NCBI GenBank assembly: GCA_015680685.1
Contig: MNCI01026334.1
Span: 1,389,284-1,411,787 of the forward strand
DNA length: 22,504 bases
Source: Gnetum montanum
Taxonomy: Eukaryota; Streptophyta; Gnetopsida; Gnetales; Gnetaceae
Direction of reading: 5' to 3'
This document shows positions 1 to 9,100 of the stretch, piece by piece. Made by a program: the position numbers and the translations under genes. How positions within the stretch are numbered: position 1 is the first letter of the stretch; the number at the start of each line of letters is the position of its first letter. The notes under the pieces were generated by a model. The model did not search any database. It saw only the letters and a list, made by a program, of their open reading frames with translations, and was not told the DNA's origin.

Positions 1-890
1 ATATCAAGCATACTTCGGGTTGCGAGTAGGGGCTCATTATGATCGTCTCTTTCATGACGCCTGTGATGTTTATGTGATTCCCTACTCTCCCTACGTCCTT
101 GCCCTTGTCCTCTCTCTCGACTTTCCCGTCAAGGTCTTTCATCCTTTTTACTTTTATCCTCACCTTTATGTTCATGGTGGCTATGCCCAGATGTGGAAGG
201 AGAGGGTGAGTGATGTGAAGAAGGGGACAAAGAAGGGGAACCATCGCCATGACGATGTTTCTTGCCTTCTCTTTGACTACTACGGCCCTGATCGTTGTGA
301 CGATCCAAGTGCCTGTCCTTAGCATGAGTGGTTGTTCCCTCTGTGAATAGTTGGTGTTCACGGGTATCAGAACCAGGGATATGGATCGTTGATCTTATGT
401 TTTGATACCCTTCCTCCTCACCATCATTAGGAGGGGGAACATCCTTTGTTAAAGAACCCGTGATAAGGGGTTCCTCATCTCCTATTTAGCTAAGGATGTG
501 CGGGGCTTTGCCCTTCAGAAAAGTATGTTGGCTCTCCTGCCTTAAGTCCCGAATACGTTGGGCATTTGTGGGGTGATAATCCCTCATGTTAAAATCATTT
601 GCAACGTATTCAGTGTAATGTTCTTGCATGCCAATTTGTGCCAAGGCACGGAAGAGCATGTTAGGGACTAATCGATCTGGGGGTAACACAATGTTACCTT
701 GCAAATCTCCCCACCGCAGTTGTTCATCTTGATGGAGAACAAAAGTAAAGTTTGGAATATACTCATCAAGATGAGTATATGTCATCTTATATTGTTGAGG
801 CACTGGCTGATCTTAGTTATGTTTTTTATGTTGTCGACTATCTCTAGTATGATCCTTAGGTGGTGAGCTGCTCTTATGAGAAGAAGGCAT
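1..890 (-). pseudogene. gag N-terminal region of Athila/Tat-like element, copy A1 (partial)
   Basis: Reads leftward from an ATG at 890 (begins MPSSHKSSSPPK) and runs off the window at base 1. It starts about 120 bp downstream of the PBS of the adjacent LTR, where a retrotransposon gag should begin. One in-frame TAA near 821 and one TAG near 485 break the frame, and a frameshift lies between about 60 and 120. The first third contains YTHLDEY; the middle is a Ser/His/Lys-rich hydrophilic linker; the leftmost part reads EPLLATRSMLD. The plus-strand copy at 12500-13330 has the same order (VYTHLDEY, His/Ser-rich linker, DPLLATQIML), so this is the N-terminal part of Gag in the same family, ahead of the core Gag domain. 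Gag would form the particle; this N-terminal module itself matches no domain I can name. Assignment rests on position and on the paired copy. Confidence 0.75.
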
Positions 891-1011
891 TTTTATCGGT
901 GTGCTAATTTACCGTTATAAAATTTTTCTTTTGATTAACCCAAACGTTCATTAAGGCTCACAACAATGTGAGTGATATCCCTTATGTTCTATTAGGTGCA
1001 CAAACACTTAG

Positions 1012-1029
1012 TTCCCAGCAACGGCACCA
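1012..1029 (-). promoter_or_regulatory. Primer binding site (tRNA-Asp type), copy A1
   Basis: On the minus strand the site reads TGGTGCCGTTGCTGGGAA, 4 bases beyond the LTR end. It matches 15 of 18 positions of TGGCGCCGTTGCCGGGGA, the complement of plant tRNA-Asp used by Athila-type elements (recalled family knowledge). All three differences are transitions. It would prime minus-strand DNA synthesis, and it shows that the LTR to its right is a 5' LTR. Confidence 0.8.
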
Positions 1030-1431
1030 ATGGTGAGTGGCGAGGTACCCCTACACTCAACCATACGAAACAAGCGTAGCACGCGCGATCCGGTCAAGCT
1101 CCGCAGACTAAATGCCTAAATGCCCCATGGAACACTTGGGGTTAATCATTCGTTGTCTTCCCAGACTTACTTGTTGTTGTCATGGTGTATGGTTAAGTAA
1201 GTTCGAGGTATATGATTTTTTTGGTCTTTTCTGGTTTATCTCCTATGCTAAAGGGTGAAGGGTTGAGAAAGCTAACTCTCACTAAGGACCTAAGTCTAAA
1301 TTGACTAGCGTCAGCATCCATTCCCACTGACTGTACACACCCTGAACTATGCAACTGTGGCTACCAAACGTTAATCATTACTGGGATCACCACACGTAAC
1401 GCACGTGCTCAAAGTGGTTGTACTGAGGCAC

Positions 1432-1774
1432 ATAACTAGCCTAAGTGTGATAAGTAGCTGATTCCTTGACTAGTCGTACACACCCGTAGGTGCTCGTAGC
1501 CAAGTCATACTTACCCCACGTTCTAGGAGTGAAGGGTGAGAAGTCCTAACTAGCCTAAGTGCGATGAGCAGCCGATTCCTTGACTAGCCATACACATTGG
1601 GACTACCGCTAGGATTACCAAGTGTAGATCCTGGAATATGCTACTAGGTTACCAAGTAGTCTCAATGCTCGTAATCAAGTCATACTCATACCGCATGCGA
1701 CAAGCAACCGATTCCTTGACTAGCCGTACACATCCTTAGATGCTCGTAATCAAGTTGTACTCGTACCGCATTCT
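1432..1774 (-). repeat. Internal tandem repeat within LTR copy A1
   Basis: Three imperfect units share the core GATTCCTTGACTAG at 1460, 1574 and 1710, each followed by a tacaca motif and then a tgctcgta..caagt stretch. Spacings are 114 and 136 bp. The middle unit carries an extra block containing attaccaagt twice, and that block recurs in the LTR copies at 8701-8772 and 11941-12010. The array lies between the polyA signal and the LTR end (U5 side). Confidence 0.7.
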
Positions 1775-1844
1775 AAGAAAGCAATAAATAACAATAAATA
1801 AAATCCTATCCATGCATTGCAAGGTTTATCCAATCAAGTTCGTC

Positions 1845-1850
1845 TTTATT
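1845..1850 (-). promoter_or_regulatory. Polyadenylation signal in LTR copy A1
   Basis: AATAAA on the minus strand within AATAAAGACGAAC. Copy A3 has AATAAAGACAAGC at the equivalent place (11752). It would define the end of the R region. Confidence 0.6.
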
Positions 1851-2015
1851 GTCGTACACAACTTGCATTCAGGTACAAAGTTGCTCGAATAAAGAGCCGT
1901 TCACTCTAGGACTCCTACTGCGGGCACATGGGAAATTAATCTAACTCTAGAGTGATCAAACTGCCAAAGCTTTGCTACTTCTAGCCAGGATTGGAAAATG
2001 AAGAGAGTGCCACCT

Positions 2016-2082
2016 CTTATTTATAGATTTGGCGGTGGACCGCGATATCGCGTACGTGATATCGCAGCTTGTGCATATCGCG
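2016..2082 (-). promoter_or_regulatory. LTR promoter: TATA box with CpG-rich palindrome cluster
   Basis: The TATA box lies at 2025-2018 on the minus strand. Immediately upstream in LTR sense sit a perfect 12-bp palindrome CGCGATATCGCG (2041-2052), a second GATATCGC (2058-2065) and a third CATATCGCG (2074-2082), about 15 bp apart. This CpG density stands out in an AT-rich window. The position suggests binding sites for a transcription factor or a methylation target; that role is inferred. Confidence 0.55.
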
Positions 2083-2100
2083 TCTCATCAATCATGGTTT

Positions 2101-2566
2101 AGGTACACCTCTTTTGAACCCTTTTTCATTTCTACAAGTCGAAGAATGAAGGTTTCACGTAGTTTGAAACATGTCTTGAACCTTTATAGATGGCTTGCAT
2201 GAGAGTTGAGATATCATAGGAGACATATTCGCAGTAGTATAAATGTCTTGCTTGAGAGCTAGGTTAATAGAGGAGATGTTTCTCTAGAGATGCCTTGTGG
2301 ATGGAGGAGATTTCTTGTCTCCATAGGAGCCATGTTTCTTAAAGTGTAGACATCTTATCCAAATGATGGATTTATCAAAAAGAAATCTTGTCAAGCTTGT
2401 AGACATCTCATTCAGTCATGAAAAGTTTTGATGTGGTAGTTCCAAAACAAGAAATAACCAAGAATGTCAAGTTTAATACAAGAAAGATTTCCCTATGGTT
2501 CTAGCTTTGTGTTTGATAAATATTGGGTTTGAATTATATGGGTTTGATAAATATTTCTAGATTGCA
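2101..2566. other. Unassigned spacer between LTR A1 and the chromovirus
   Basis: I see no reading frame, RNA gene or clear repeat. It may include the rest of the U3 of LTR A1, or flanking DNA into which the chromovirus inserted. Short direct words such as gggtttga.tta (around 2523 and 2540) occur but form no array. Confidence 0.4.
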
Positions 2567-2896
2567 TGAGAGTGGTGTGCATCTTGATGGTCAGCTATGT
2601 GTCATGGTCTTGGCCATAGCTCTCTATGTTTGGATCTTAGTCCTATGTGAGGAAAAGATCTAGATTGATTATGCCTTACATTGTTTGTATGGTTATAGAG
2701 CCTCATGCTCTGTAATATCGTTAAGTGTGTGAGTGATTTATTTTCTAGAGATTGAATTTCATTGTAATTATAATTTCTTTCAACATTAATAGCAAATAGT
2801 TGGTTTACTTATTTTCTAGCAATTACATTACATTCCATAATATCTGGATTTAGTGTGTTTTGAAGGGTTAACATAAATCATAGTAACCCTACTCTA
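2567..2896 (+). repeat. 5' LTR of the chromovirus
   Basis: Begins TGAGAGTGGTGTGC and ends ACCCTACTCTA, where the 3' copy has ACCCTGCTCCA, so the original CA end is preserved only in the 3' copy. The two LTRs share long blocks such as TTGGCCATAGCTCT and GTTTGGATCTTAGTC. A start nine bases further right (TGTGCATC at 2576) is also possible. Confidence 0.85.
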
Positions 2897-2900
2897 ATAT

Positions 2901-2912
2901 TAGTATCAAAGA
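2901..2912 (+). promoter_or_regulatory. Primer binding site (tRNA-iMet type), chromovirus
   Basis: TAGTATCAAAGA, four bases after the LTR end, matches 9 of 12 positions of TGGTATCAGAGC, the complement of plant initiator tRNA-Met. It is the expected primer site for a plant chromovirus. Confidence 0.75.
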
Positions 2913-2965
2913 GTTAGGTTTATTATTGTTTGAAATTTGGTTATAAATTTGTATGTCTATTTTAG

Positions 2966-4190
2966 ATAGCTCCTAAGAAGAAAAATGTTTAAGATCCAAA
3001 TAGAGATATGAAGAGCATGAACTCTTTCTTTCAATTGATGGTTGAACAATTGGTTGAGATTAGTGCCAAGGTAGATAGAAATGTAGGTTATAGCCATATG
3101 CACACTCAAGGTAATGATGAGAATTTTTATTTAAATACTTATAAAGAAGTTTCTCAGCCTAGTGGAGAGGAAGCAAATGAGGAGGAGGAACATTTTAACT
3201 ATGGGAGAATGAAAACCCATCAACTTAGGATTCAAGGGAAGGGAATTGAAATACTCATGTTAGAACTTCAAGAGCTCCATCATAGACACCTTCTTCTTCT
3301 CATAAAAAATTAGATGATAAAGATAAAGCAAGACTTTTCAAAGCATTTAGAATTGTTGCAAGACATCCTTATGTAAAATTAAAAACTTTCAATGGTGTAG
3401 ATGATACTAATGTTTTTGTAAGTTGGTTGAAGGCACTTGAAAAGTATTTTGAGCTTGAGAAGGTACCAAATCATCTAAGGGTATCAATTGTTGAATCCAA
3501 ACTAGAAGATATGGCTTCAAATTGGTGGGAAAAAGAGTCCCATAGTTATGAGAGGAAAAGTGGTCAACCTATCAGGGATTGGTATTTGATGAAATACAAG
3601 TTGAAATGGGAATTTGAATAATCATGATAGAGACAAGAGAAAATCATGAAGCTCAAATTCTTAGAGAGGAAGATAAACATGTCAAGGAATTTTACATTGA
3701 ATTTTGTAAACTATTCCCTCAAGATAAGGTAAAGTGGAAAGAATATGAATAGGCTTTAATCTTTCTTAAAGGTCTCAAAATAGCATATTAGAAAGAGTTT
3801 TCATTCTATAATCCTTAAGCCCTTGATGAGGCTTATGATTTAGCACTTAAGGTAGAGAAGAAACCTAGTGGACTTCGTATTGTGAGTAAACAAGCTTCAA
3901 AGGAAAAGGAAGAAGGATCCAAATCCGAAAAGGTATGTAATTCAAAATCTAAAGGCAAATATGGAAGCCATGATAAGAAGCAAGAGAAGGATGATGAGAA
4001 GTGTAAGGCCAAGAAGGACAAAGGTAAACAAGGAAAGAGTAAAGGTAGCAAGTTATCTAATGCTTCAAATGTGAAGAGAGGGGATACAAGCAATGGAAAT
4101 GTCCACTTCACAATGCAACCAATGGTAAGGATGTACAAACCATGGAGGTGAAGGAAACATCCAACCAAGCTCATTAAGGAGATAATCCTA
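2966..4190 (+). pseudogene. gag of the chromovirus
   Basis: The original start was probably at 2966, where ATA now stands for ATG, followed in frame by APKKKNV and then the stretch from 3008 (MKSMNSFFQLMVEQLVEIS). The core Gag region at about 3370-3620 contains KTFNGVDDTNVFVSWLKAL and later ASNWWEKES, typical of Retrotrans_gag. A Lys/Glu/Gly-rich basic stretch (3882-4060) precedes a zinc knuckle at 4061-4102, CFKCEERGYKQWKC, which is CX2CX4HX4C with the His changed to Tyr. The knuckle is in the frame of the start, while 3882-4060 is in another, so at least two frameshifts intervene; stops occur at 2990, 3312 and 3621. Gag would form the particle and package RNA. Confidence 0.8.
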
Positions 4191-4214
4191 ATGCTCCAAA
4201 AATTGAAGAAGTTT

Positions 4215-4630
4215 CTAAATTAAATTCATGTGCATTTACAAGAAATGTAAATAGAGGAGATCATCCTACAAGAAAATTGTTATTTCAAATTAGGTCTAGA
4301 TGGTTGCTTTGTGGGGAATGGATTCATATTTTAATTGATGAGGGAGCCCAAGAAAATTCTACTTGCTCTAGGGTAGTTCCTAGATTAGTTTTAGTGACAA
4401 ATTGTCATCCTAGACCCTACAAGATGCATTAATTATCAAGAGACTAGTATCAAGAGGTGAAAGAGCAATGTGTCTTGAACTTTAAAATTAAGAGTTATCA
4501 TGATGTTGTGAAATGTGATACACTACAAATTGATTATGCTAATGTAATTCTTGGAAGGCCTTGGAATTTTGGTAATGTTGCTCAATTTGATGAAGCAAGA
4601 GATGTGTAAAATGAAGCAAGACTTGATGAA
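4215..4630 (+). pseudogene. Retropepsin-like protease of the chromovirus
   Basis: Continues in the zinc-knuckle frame. The active-site region reads HILIDEGAQENSTCS, where the family has a DSG or DTG; Ser/Thr has become Glu, which would kill catalysis even without the stops. Further on, HPRPYKMH and CDTLQIDYANVILGRPWNF match the conserved end of plant Ty3/gypsy proteases (CDVxPMDxCHxLLGRPW). Stops occur near 4430 and 4443. Its role would be cleavage of the Gag-Pol polyprotein. Confidence 0.75.
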
Positions 4631-4879
4631 ATCCATGAGTTGATTCCTATGATAGCTAAACAAGTGAGGAAGAAAAGCTCCATTAATGCTTCTTTAATTA
4701 TTCTTAGGTAGAGGAAATACATTAAGAAACATGATAAGGCTAGTTTTGGTTTGTAATTATATCAACTACTACTTTTAACCATGGTGTTATGCAAGTAGAA
4801 CTTCCAGTAGGTGTGCTAGGCTTGAAGGAGTAATTTTCCATGGTGTTCAAAGGAGAATTAGATGCATTGCCATCAACAA

Positions 4880-5620
4880 GAAACATTCAATACTAAATTA
4901 ATTTCATCCCTGGTGCTACCATTACACATGAGAGGGCATGTCAAATGGTATTGAATTAGAAAGTTGAATTGTAAGGGCAATTAGAGGAGTTACTTGCAAA
5001 TAGCTTTGTGAGGAAGTCAATTTCTCCTTATGTAGTTCTAGTAGTGCTTATACTAAAGAATGACAATGAAGAATGGAGAATGGACATTGGTTCTCAGTTT
5101 TTGAATAGGATAATAATGAGATAGAATTTTTCTATTCTAAAAATTGATGATATCCTTGATATTCTTACTAATGGAATGGTTTTCAGTAAAATTTGGACAC
5201 CAAATGAATTATTTGAGTGTTTATCATCAAATTTGGATCAAGCTTGGTAATGAGTGATTACCATCAAATTTGAATTGTTTGAGTGGTTGGTGATGCCATT
5301 TAGGCTCATAAATGCCCTACTAGATTCAAGAGGCTAATGCATAATGTCCTCAAGAATTTGATTGGTAAGCATTTTATTATCTTCTTTGATGATATTTTGA
5401 TGTACAACTCTAATGATGAGGAGTACTTGGATCACTTGAAAAGAAAGTATCTTAAGTTAGAGGAGGCACATTTTATGATCAATGTAAAGAAGAGTCATTT
5501 CTTCAATAATTTAAACATATATTTGGGACATGTGATTTCTAAAAATCAAATTTGGATGGAAGCAACCAAGGTGAAGTCTATAAGAGATTGACCAAATCTT
5601 AAAAATGTTGGGGGAGGTAA
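4880..5620 (+). pseudogene. Reverse transcriptase of the chromovirus
   Basis: The first half is badly broken over several frames (VNFSLCSSSSAY and DYHQI are traces of the finger and palm motifs). The second half is an 84-codon uninterrupted stretch from 5337: KHFIIFFDDILMYN carries the catalytic Asp pair (5388-5393) in the FFDD form usual for gypsy elements. It is followed by HLKRKYLKLEEAHFMINVKK, and by LGHVIS at 5524-5541, the conserved thumb-side motif. It would copy element RNA into DNA; it is inactive here. Confidence 0.85.
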
Positions 5621-6170
5621 AATCATTTATTAGTCCATTAGGTTTTTATAGAAGGTCCATTACAAATTTCAATGATATTTCATTATCTATGTTTGCTTTG
5701 CTTAAGAAGAATCAAGATTTCAAGTAGGGTGATGAAACCCAAAGGAGCTTTAACTTGTTGAAGGCAAAAATTACAAGTGAACTAGTGCTTGAAATACTAT
5801 ATTTCTAGAAGCTTTTTCAAATAGAGGTTAATGCAAATGAAATTTTCATAAGATGGGTTCTTTCATAAGAAGAAATACCTATTGATTTTATTTAGATAAT
5901 TTGAATGAGTCAAGGAAGAAATATAGCATATATGAGAAGGAATTATATACTATTCTTTAAGCAATTAAGCATTAGAGATATTATCTATTGCCCAAGAAGT
6001 TCACTTTCATGAGTAATCACAAAGAACTTTAACTTCTTAATTCTAAAATGAAGTTGAATGCCAAACACATGAAGTAGGTGTCACAATTAAAGAAGTTTAA
6101 TTTTGTTCTCAAGCATAAAAGTGGGAAAGATAATGTGGTAGCAAATGCATTATCTAGGTTACATGTTGTG
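5621..6170 (+). pseudogene. RNase H of the chromovirus
   Basis: Recognised by KKYSIYEKELYTIL (about 5917-5958; the Glu is one of the catalytic carboxylates), the YYLLPKKFTFMSNHKEL stretch (family: SDHxAL, with Asp changed to Asn), and the closing motif HKSGKDNVVANALSRL (about 6115-6160), which corresponds to the conserved GxxNxVADALSR end. Stops occur at several TAG/TAA codons. It would remove the RNA strand during DNA synthesis. Confidence 0.82.
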
Positions 6171-6339
6171 AATTTCAACATGCCTCATGTGGAAGGTATG
6201 ATTCATTTTATTGCTGCATGAACATGATTCAAATTTTGGATAAGTTTGAGGAAGCCTCAAGGAACCTTTTTGAGTAGGATAGACTAATGAAGGGACTATC
6301 ATATTTAAGATGAATTGTAAGTTAAGAATGAGAAGAATT

Positions 6340-7110
6340 GTATTTCCAATTGTGATTTTAGAATAAAAATTTTGGTTGAAAAACATTATGGTGGCATGAC
6401 AAGTCACATGAGTAGAGATAAGACATTAGAGCTTGTGGGTAAGCACTATTTTTGGCCTAGAATGGCCTCTAAAGCCTTCAAATTTATGAAGGAGTGTTTA
6501 ACATGTTAGAAATTCAAGGGAGGTAAAGGAGTGGATAGATTATATATGTCTTTGTCAATTCCCAAGAGTCATTAGGAAAGTATGTAAATGTGATTTATAC
6601 ATGGGATTTTAAAGATAAAAAATGAAAACAATGCTATCTTTGTTTTGGTGGATAGATTCTCCAGAGTGGCACACTTCATCATGTGCAAAAAGATGAGTGA
6701 TGCATCTCATATCACTAATTTGTTTTTCCATCATGTCATGAAGTTTTATGGAATTTCTTTCAATGTTATCCATGATAGAGACTCCAAGTTTACTAGTTCT
6801 TTTTGGAGGTCCCTTTGGAGAATTTTGGGAACAAAGTTGATTTTTTCTACTGCATATCATCCATAGTCTAATGACAAAGTAAAGTGGTCAATAAATATTT
6901 TCTAAATATTTTGAGATATTTGTATGAAGGATAGCATAATAGGTGAAAGAACTTGTTGTGTCATGTTGAGTTTTCCTACAATAATGCTTTTCATGTTACT
7001 ATTGAAAAGAATCATCTTGAAGTTAATTATGGTTTTTATCCAAAGATGGTAGATAATGTTAAGAGATTTGATGAAGTAGCTTAATTGAATGATGATTTTC
7101 TACAAGAGAT
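6340..7110 (+). pseudogene. Integrase of the chromovirus
   Basis: The zinc-binding region is visible at about 6380-6515 (GKHYFWPRMASKAFKFMKE followed by CLTC). The catalytic core runs from 6645 for 73 codons: VDRFSRVAHFIMCKKMSDAS and then HDRDSKFTSSFWRSLW, which holds the second Asp of the D,D,E triad, ending in STAYHP. The region of the first Asp reads M-stop-FI, so Asp context is damaged. The expected GQTExVN motif is replaced by a stretch with Lys where the Glu should be. It would join element DNA to the chromosome; it is inactive. Confidence 0.85.
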
Positions 7111-7224
7111 GAAGGATCTTCATGCTCAAGTGAAGAAAAATCTTAAGAAGAAGATAAAAGAAAGAATCCTTAAGGGAATGAGAGTAACACGAAGCTCAAA
7201 TTTATTGTTTGTCATATTGTTTTG

Positions 7225-7560
7225 GTACCCTTGAAGAAGAAGAGTTTTAGAGGTGTTAACTTCTCAAAATTGAAGACCAAGAAGATGGTTCCTTTTAAGA
7301 TAAAGGCCAAAATCAATGAAAATGCATTTGAAATTAGCTTCCCAAATGATTTGGATATGTCTTTTATTTTTTTAATGTTGTAGATCTTGTACATTACAAT
7401 GGACCAATAGATGATGAAACCTTACAAGGTAGCATTGATGAGTTGGAAGGGGCTATTAACAAGTCCAAGCCTTCATAAGAGAGGAAGGCAATTATACTCA
7501 AGAAGAGATACGCTTCTAGGACTCATGGAGTAAAGAAGCATGTTTGGCATGAAAGTTAGG
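7225..7560 (+). pseudogene. Integrase C-terminal tail of the chromovirus
   Basis: The stretch FSKLKTKKMVPFKIKAKIN and then AFEISFPNDLDM is the C-terminal GPF/Y-type module of chromovirus integrases (family: NKLKPRKIGPFKI). It continues after a TAG as DLVHYNGPIDDE in a neighbouring frame. A chromodomain, which normally follows and steers insertion, is not convincingly visible; the only candidate is a basic stretch around 7490-7550. Confidence 0.7.
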
Positions 7561-7570
7561 AGAGAGATTA
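7552..7570 (+). promoter_or_regulatory. Polypurine tract before the 3' LTR
   Basis: A purine-rich stretch (GAAAGTTAGGAGAGAGATTA) ends where the 3' LTR begins, the expected place for the plus-strand primer. Confidence 0.5.
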
Positions 7571-7900
7571 CGAGAGTGATGTACATCTCAATTGTCAACT
7601 ATGTGTGGTGGTATTGGCCATAGCTCTTTGTGTTTGGATCTTAGTCGTATGTGAGGAAGAGATCGAGCTTGATTATGCTTACATTGTGTGTGTGGTTGTA
7701 GACCCTCATGCTTTGTAATATTATTGAGTGTGTGAGTTATTTATGTTCTGTAGCTTGGATGCCATTGTAATTGTAATCTTCTTTTAACATTAATACAGGA
7801 TAGCTAGTTTTCTTGTTTTCTACCAATTACATTATCTTGCATAATATCTATATTTAGTGTATTTTGAAGGGTTAAGGCAAATTGAACTGACCCTGCTCCA
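7571..7900 (+). repeat. 3' LTR of the chromovirus
   Basis: 330 bp, pairing with 2567-2896 without net gaps. It begins CGAGAGTGATGTAC (the first T changed to C) and ends CCCTGCTCCA. Divergence from the 5' copy is about 20% by eye. Confidence 0.87.
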
Positions 7901-8354
7901 TGTAAGACCTAAAAAATAAAGATGAGAGAAAGCTGATGAACTAGAAGAATATCAATGGGTTCTTTATCTTCTCTTGATGTCCCTTATTTCATCTCTACAT
8001 GTTCTAATGGAGATCCTAAGCCTTGAGGTCCTTTATATTCAAGGATTTATGTCATCCTCTCTAGGATTATCTACAATAGCTAAACATAGTCTTTGAATGT
8101 GGTAAGAGTTTGAATGAGCATAAGAGACCCTTGCTTATAGTGATCCACTCTAATTCTCTTCAATATAAATCCTATCATTACTCCCACCTGCATTCTCATC
8201 ATGTGATGGACTATAGGTCCTATGTGAACAACCCATGATTTAGTTAATAATGTATGTATGTCTCTTAAAATATTAATTATCTCCTAAAAGATAAATCATT
8301 AATGCTTTTTATAGCAATCATTTATGATATAACTAATCTAGATTACTAACACCA
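7901..8354. other. Unassigned spacer, possible leader of copy A2
   Basis: Lies just past the PBS of the minus-strand LTR A2, so it should hold the leader and gag start of that element. I see no frame matching the gag of copies A1 or A3, so the internal region was lost, replaced or cut by the chromovirus. No other feature is visible. Confidence 0.4.
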
Positions 8355-8372
8355 TTCCCAACAACAATACTA
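8355..8372 (-). promoter_or_regulatory. Decayed primer binding site (tRNA-Asp type), copy A2
   Basis: Aligns base for base with the PBS at 1012-1029 (ttcccaacaacaatacta against ttcccagcaacggcacca on the plus strand). All four differences are transitions, in the direction expected of cytosine deamination. It sits the same 4 bases from the LTR end. Confidence 0.65.
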
Positions 8373-8376
8373 ATTA

Positions 8377-9090
8377 TGAGCAACAAGTGTTTCCTATGTC
8401 CAAACCATATGATCTACAAGTGTCATGAAAGACTATGTCATAATTCATGTATGAATCTAGCGTGATATCTAGATTGTTATATATGAGATTATGAGTCGCT
8501 ATCTTCCCAACTATACTCATAGTGGTCCTTATTGTGTACGGTTTAGTATAGCTATGATACATGATGATTGATATTATTTGGCTATGAACTAAATTAATTA
8601 TTTAATATAATTAAAAATAAAATCAAATCCTATACTAGCATATGATAATGAGTGTCCATTTCTAGCTTATCGTATACATCCTAAACTTACATACCCACTA
8701 TTGGAATTACCAAGTATTATGCTACTAGGAAAACTAAGTAATAACATTGCTAGAATTACCAAGTAAATATGTGTTTATGCTAAAAAATGATCACACTCAC
8801 TTAACAAAATTCTATGTGCAAGAAAAAAGTAAATATCAAAATAATTGTATGGAAAATAAATTGCATTGAAAGTAAATTCTATTCTAAGTTAGAGTGTTGC
8901 AATGAATGAAAATCAATCTCATTCTTATTACAATTCATGAATTATGTCTAGATACAATACACTCAAATAAGATGCTAGATAATCCACTTAGATTCACGTT
9001 GTGAGTACTCGCTAATTGTTATAAGAATTAAGAAATAAAAATAATAGAGTTTAGTTACCTACCAACCAAATGATGCCATAAATGTGGTAG
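8377..9090 (-). repeat. LTR of Athila/Tat-like element, copy A2
   Basis: Begins TGAGCAAC, aligned with TGAGTGGC of copy A1. It shares the block tatcttcccaa (8498) with the other copies. The block from 8701 (ggaattaccaagta, tatgctactagg, aactaagtaataaca) matches the reverse complement of 11941-12010 very closely. Further right, ctcaaataag (8963) matches the A1 and A3 R region. The TATA box is not clear, and the right end is uncertain by at least 100 bp. It is more diverged than A1 and A4. Confidence 0.7.
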
Positions 9091-9100
9091 GTGAATCATA

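Larger units (their letters stand above)
1034..2100 (-). repeat. 5' LTR of Athila/Tat-like element, copy A1
   Basis: The LTR ends (left edge) in minus-strand ...CCACTCA, the usual CA end. Its first 207 bp align without net gaps to 22298-22504 at about 84% identity by eye, and more loosely to copies at 8377-9090 and 11500-12357. On the minus strand it holds a TATA box (2025-2018, TATAAATA) and an AATAAA signal (1850-1845), 175 bp apart; the plus-strand copy A3 has nearly the same spacing. The U3 start is not resolved. I stop at 2100 because similarity to the other copies fades beyond the TATA region. Confidence 0.8.
2567..7900 (+). mobile_element. Chromovirus-type Ty3/gypsy LTR retrotransposon, full length but dead
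   Basis: The element is 5334 bp, with two 330-bp LTRs that pair end to end without net length change. Order: 5' LTR, tRNA-iMet-type PBS, gag with zinc knuckle, protease, RT, RNase H, integrase, GPF/chromodomain-side tail, purine-rich tract, 3' LTR. RNase H before integrase makes it Ty3/gypsy. The short LTRs, about 5.3-kb size and the SKLKTKKMVPFKI tail fit small chromoviruses such as the Reina group. Each domain carries stops or frameshifts. The LTRs are about 80% identical by eye, so insertion is old. No convincing target site duplication is seen (ttgca before, tgtaa after). Clade placement is an inference. Confidence 0.88.

Noticed and set aside
20-322. 100-codon plus-strand open frame
   Set aside because: It is antisense to the His/Ser-rich gag linker of copy A1, whose minus-strand frame is supported by the homologous copy at 12500-13340.
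1432-1774. Regular repeats that might suggest a CRISPR array
   Set aside because: Units are long, imperfect, unevenly spaced and lie within an LTR; the context is plant nuclear DNA.
3833-4174. 113-codon minus-strand open frame
   Set aside because: Mirror of the Lys/Glu-rich gag segment; its Leu/Phe/Ser-rich content is what antisense of AAG/GAA codons gives.
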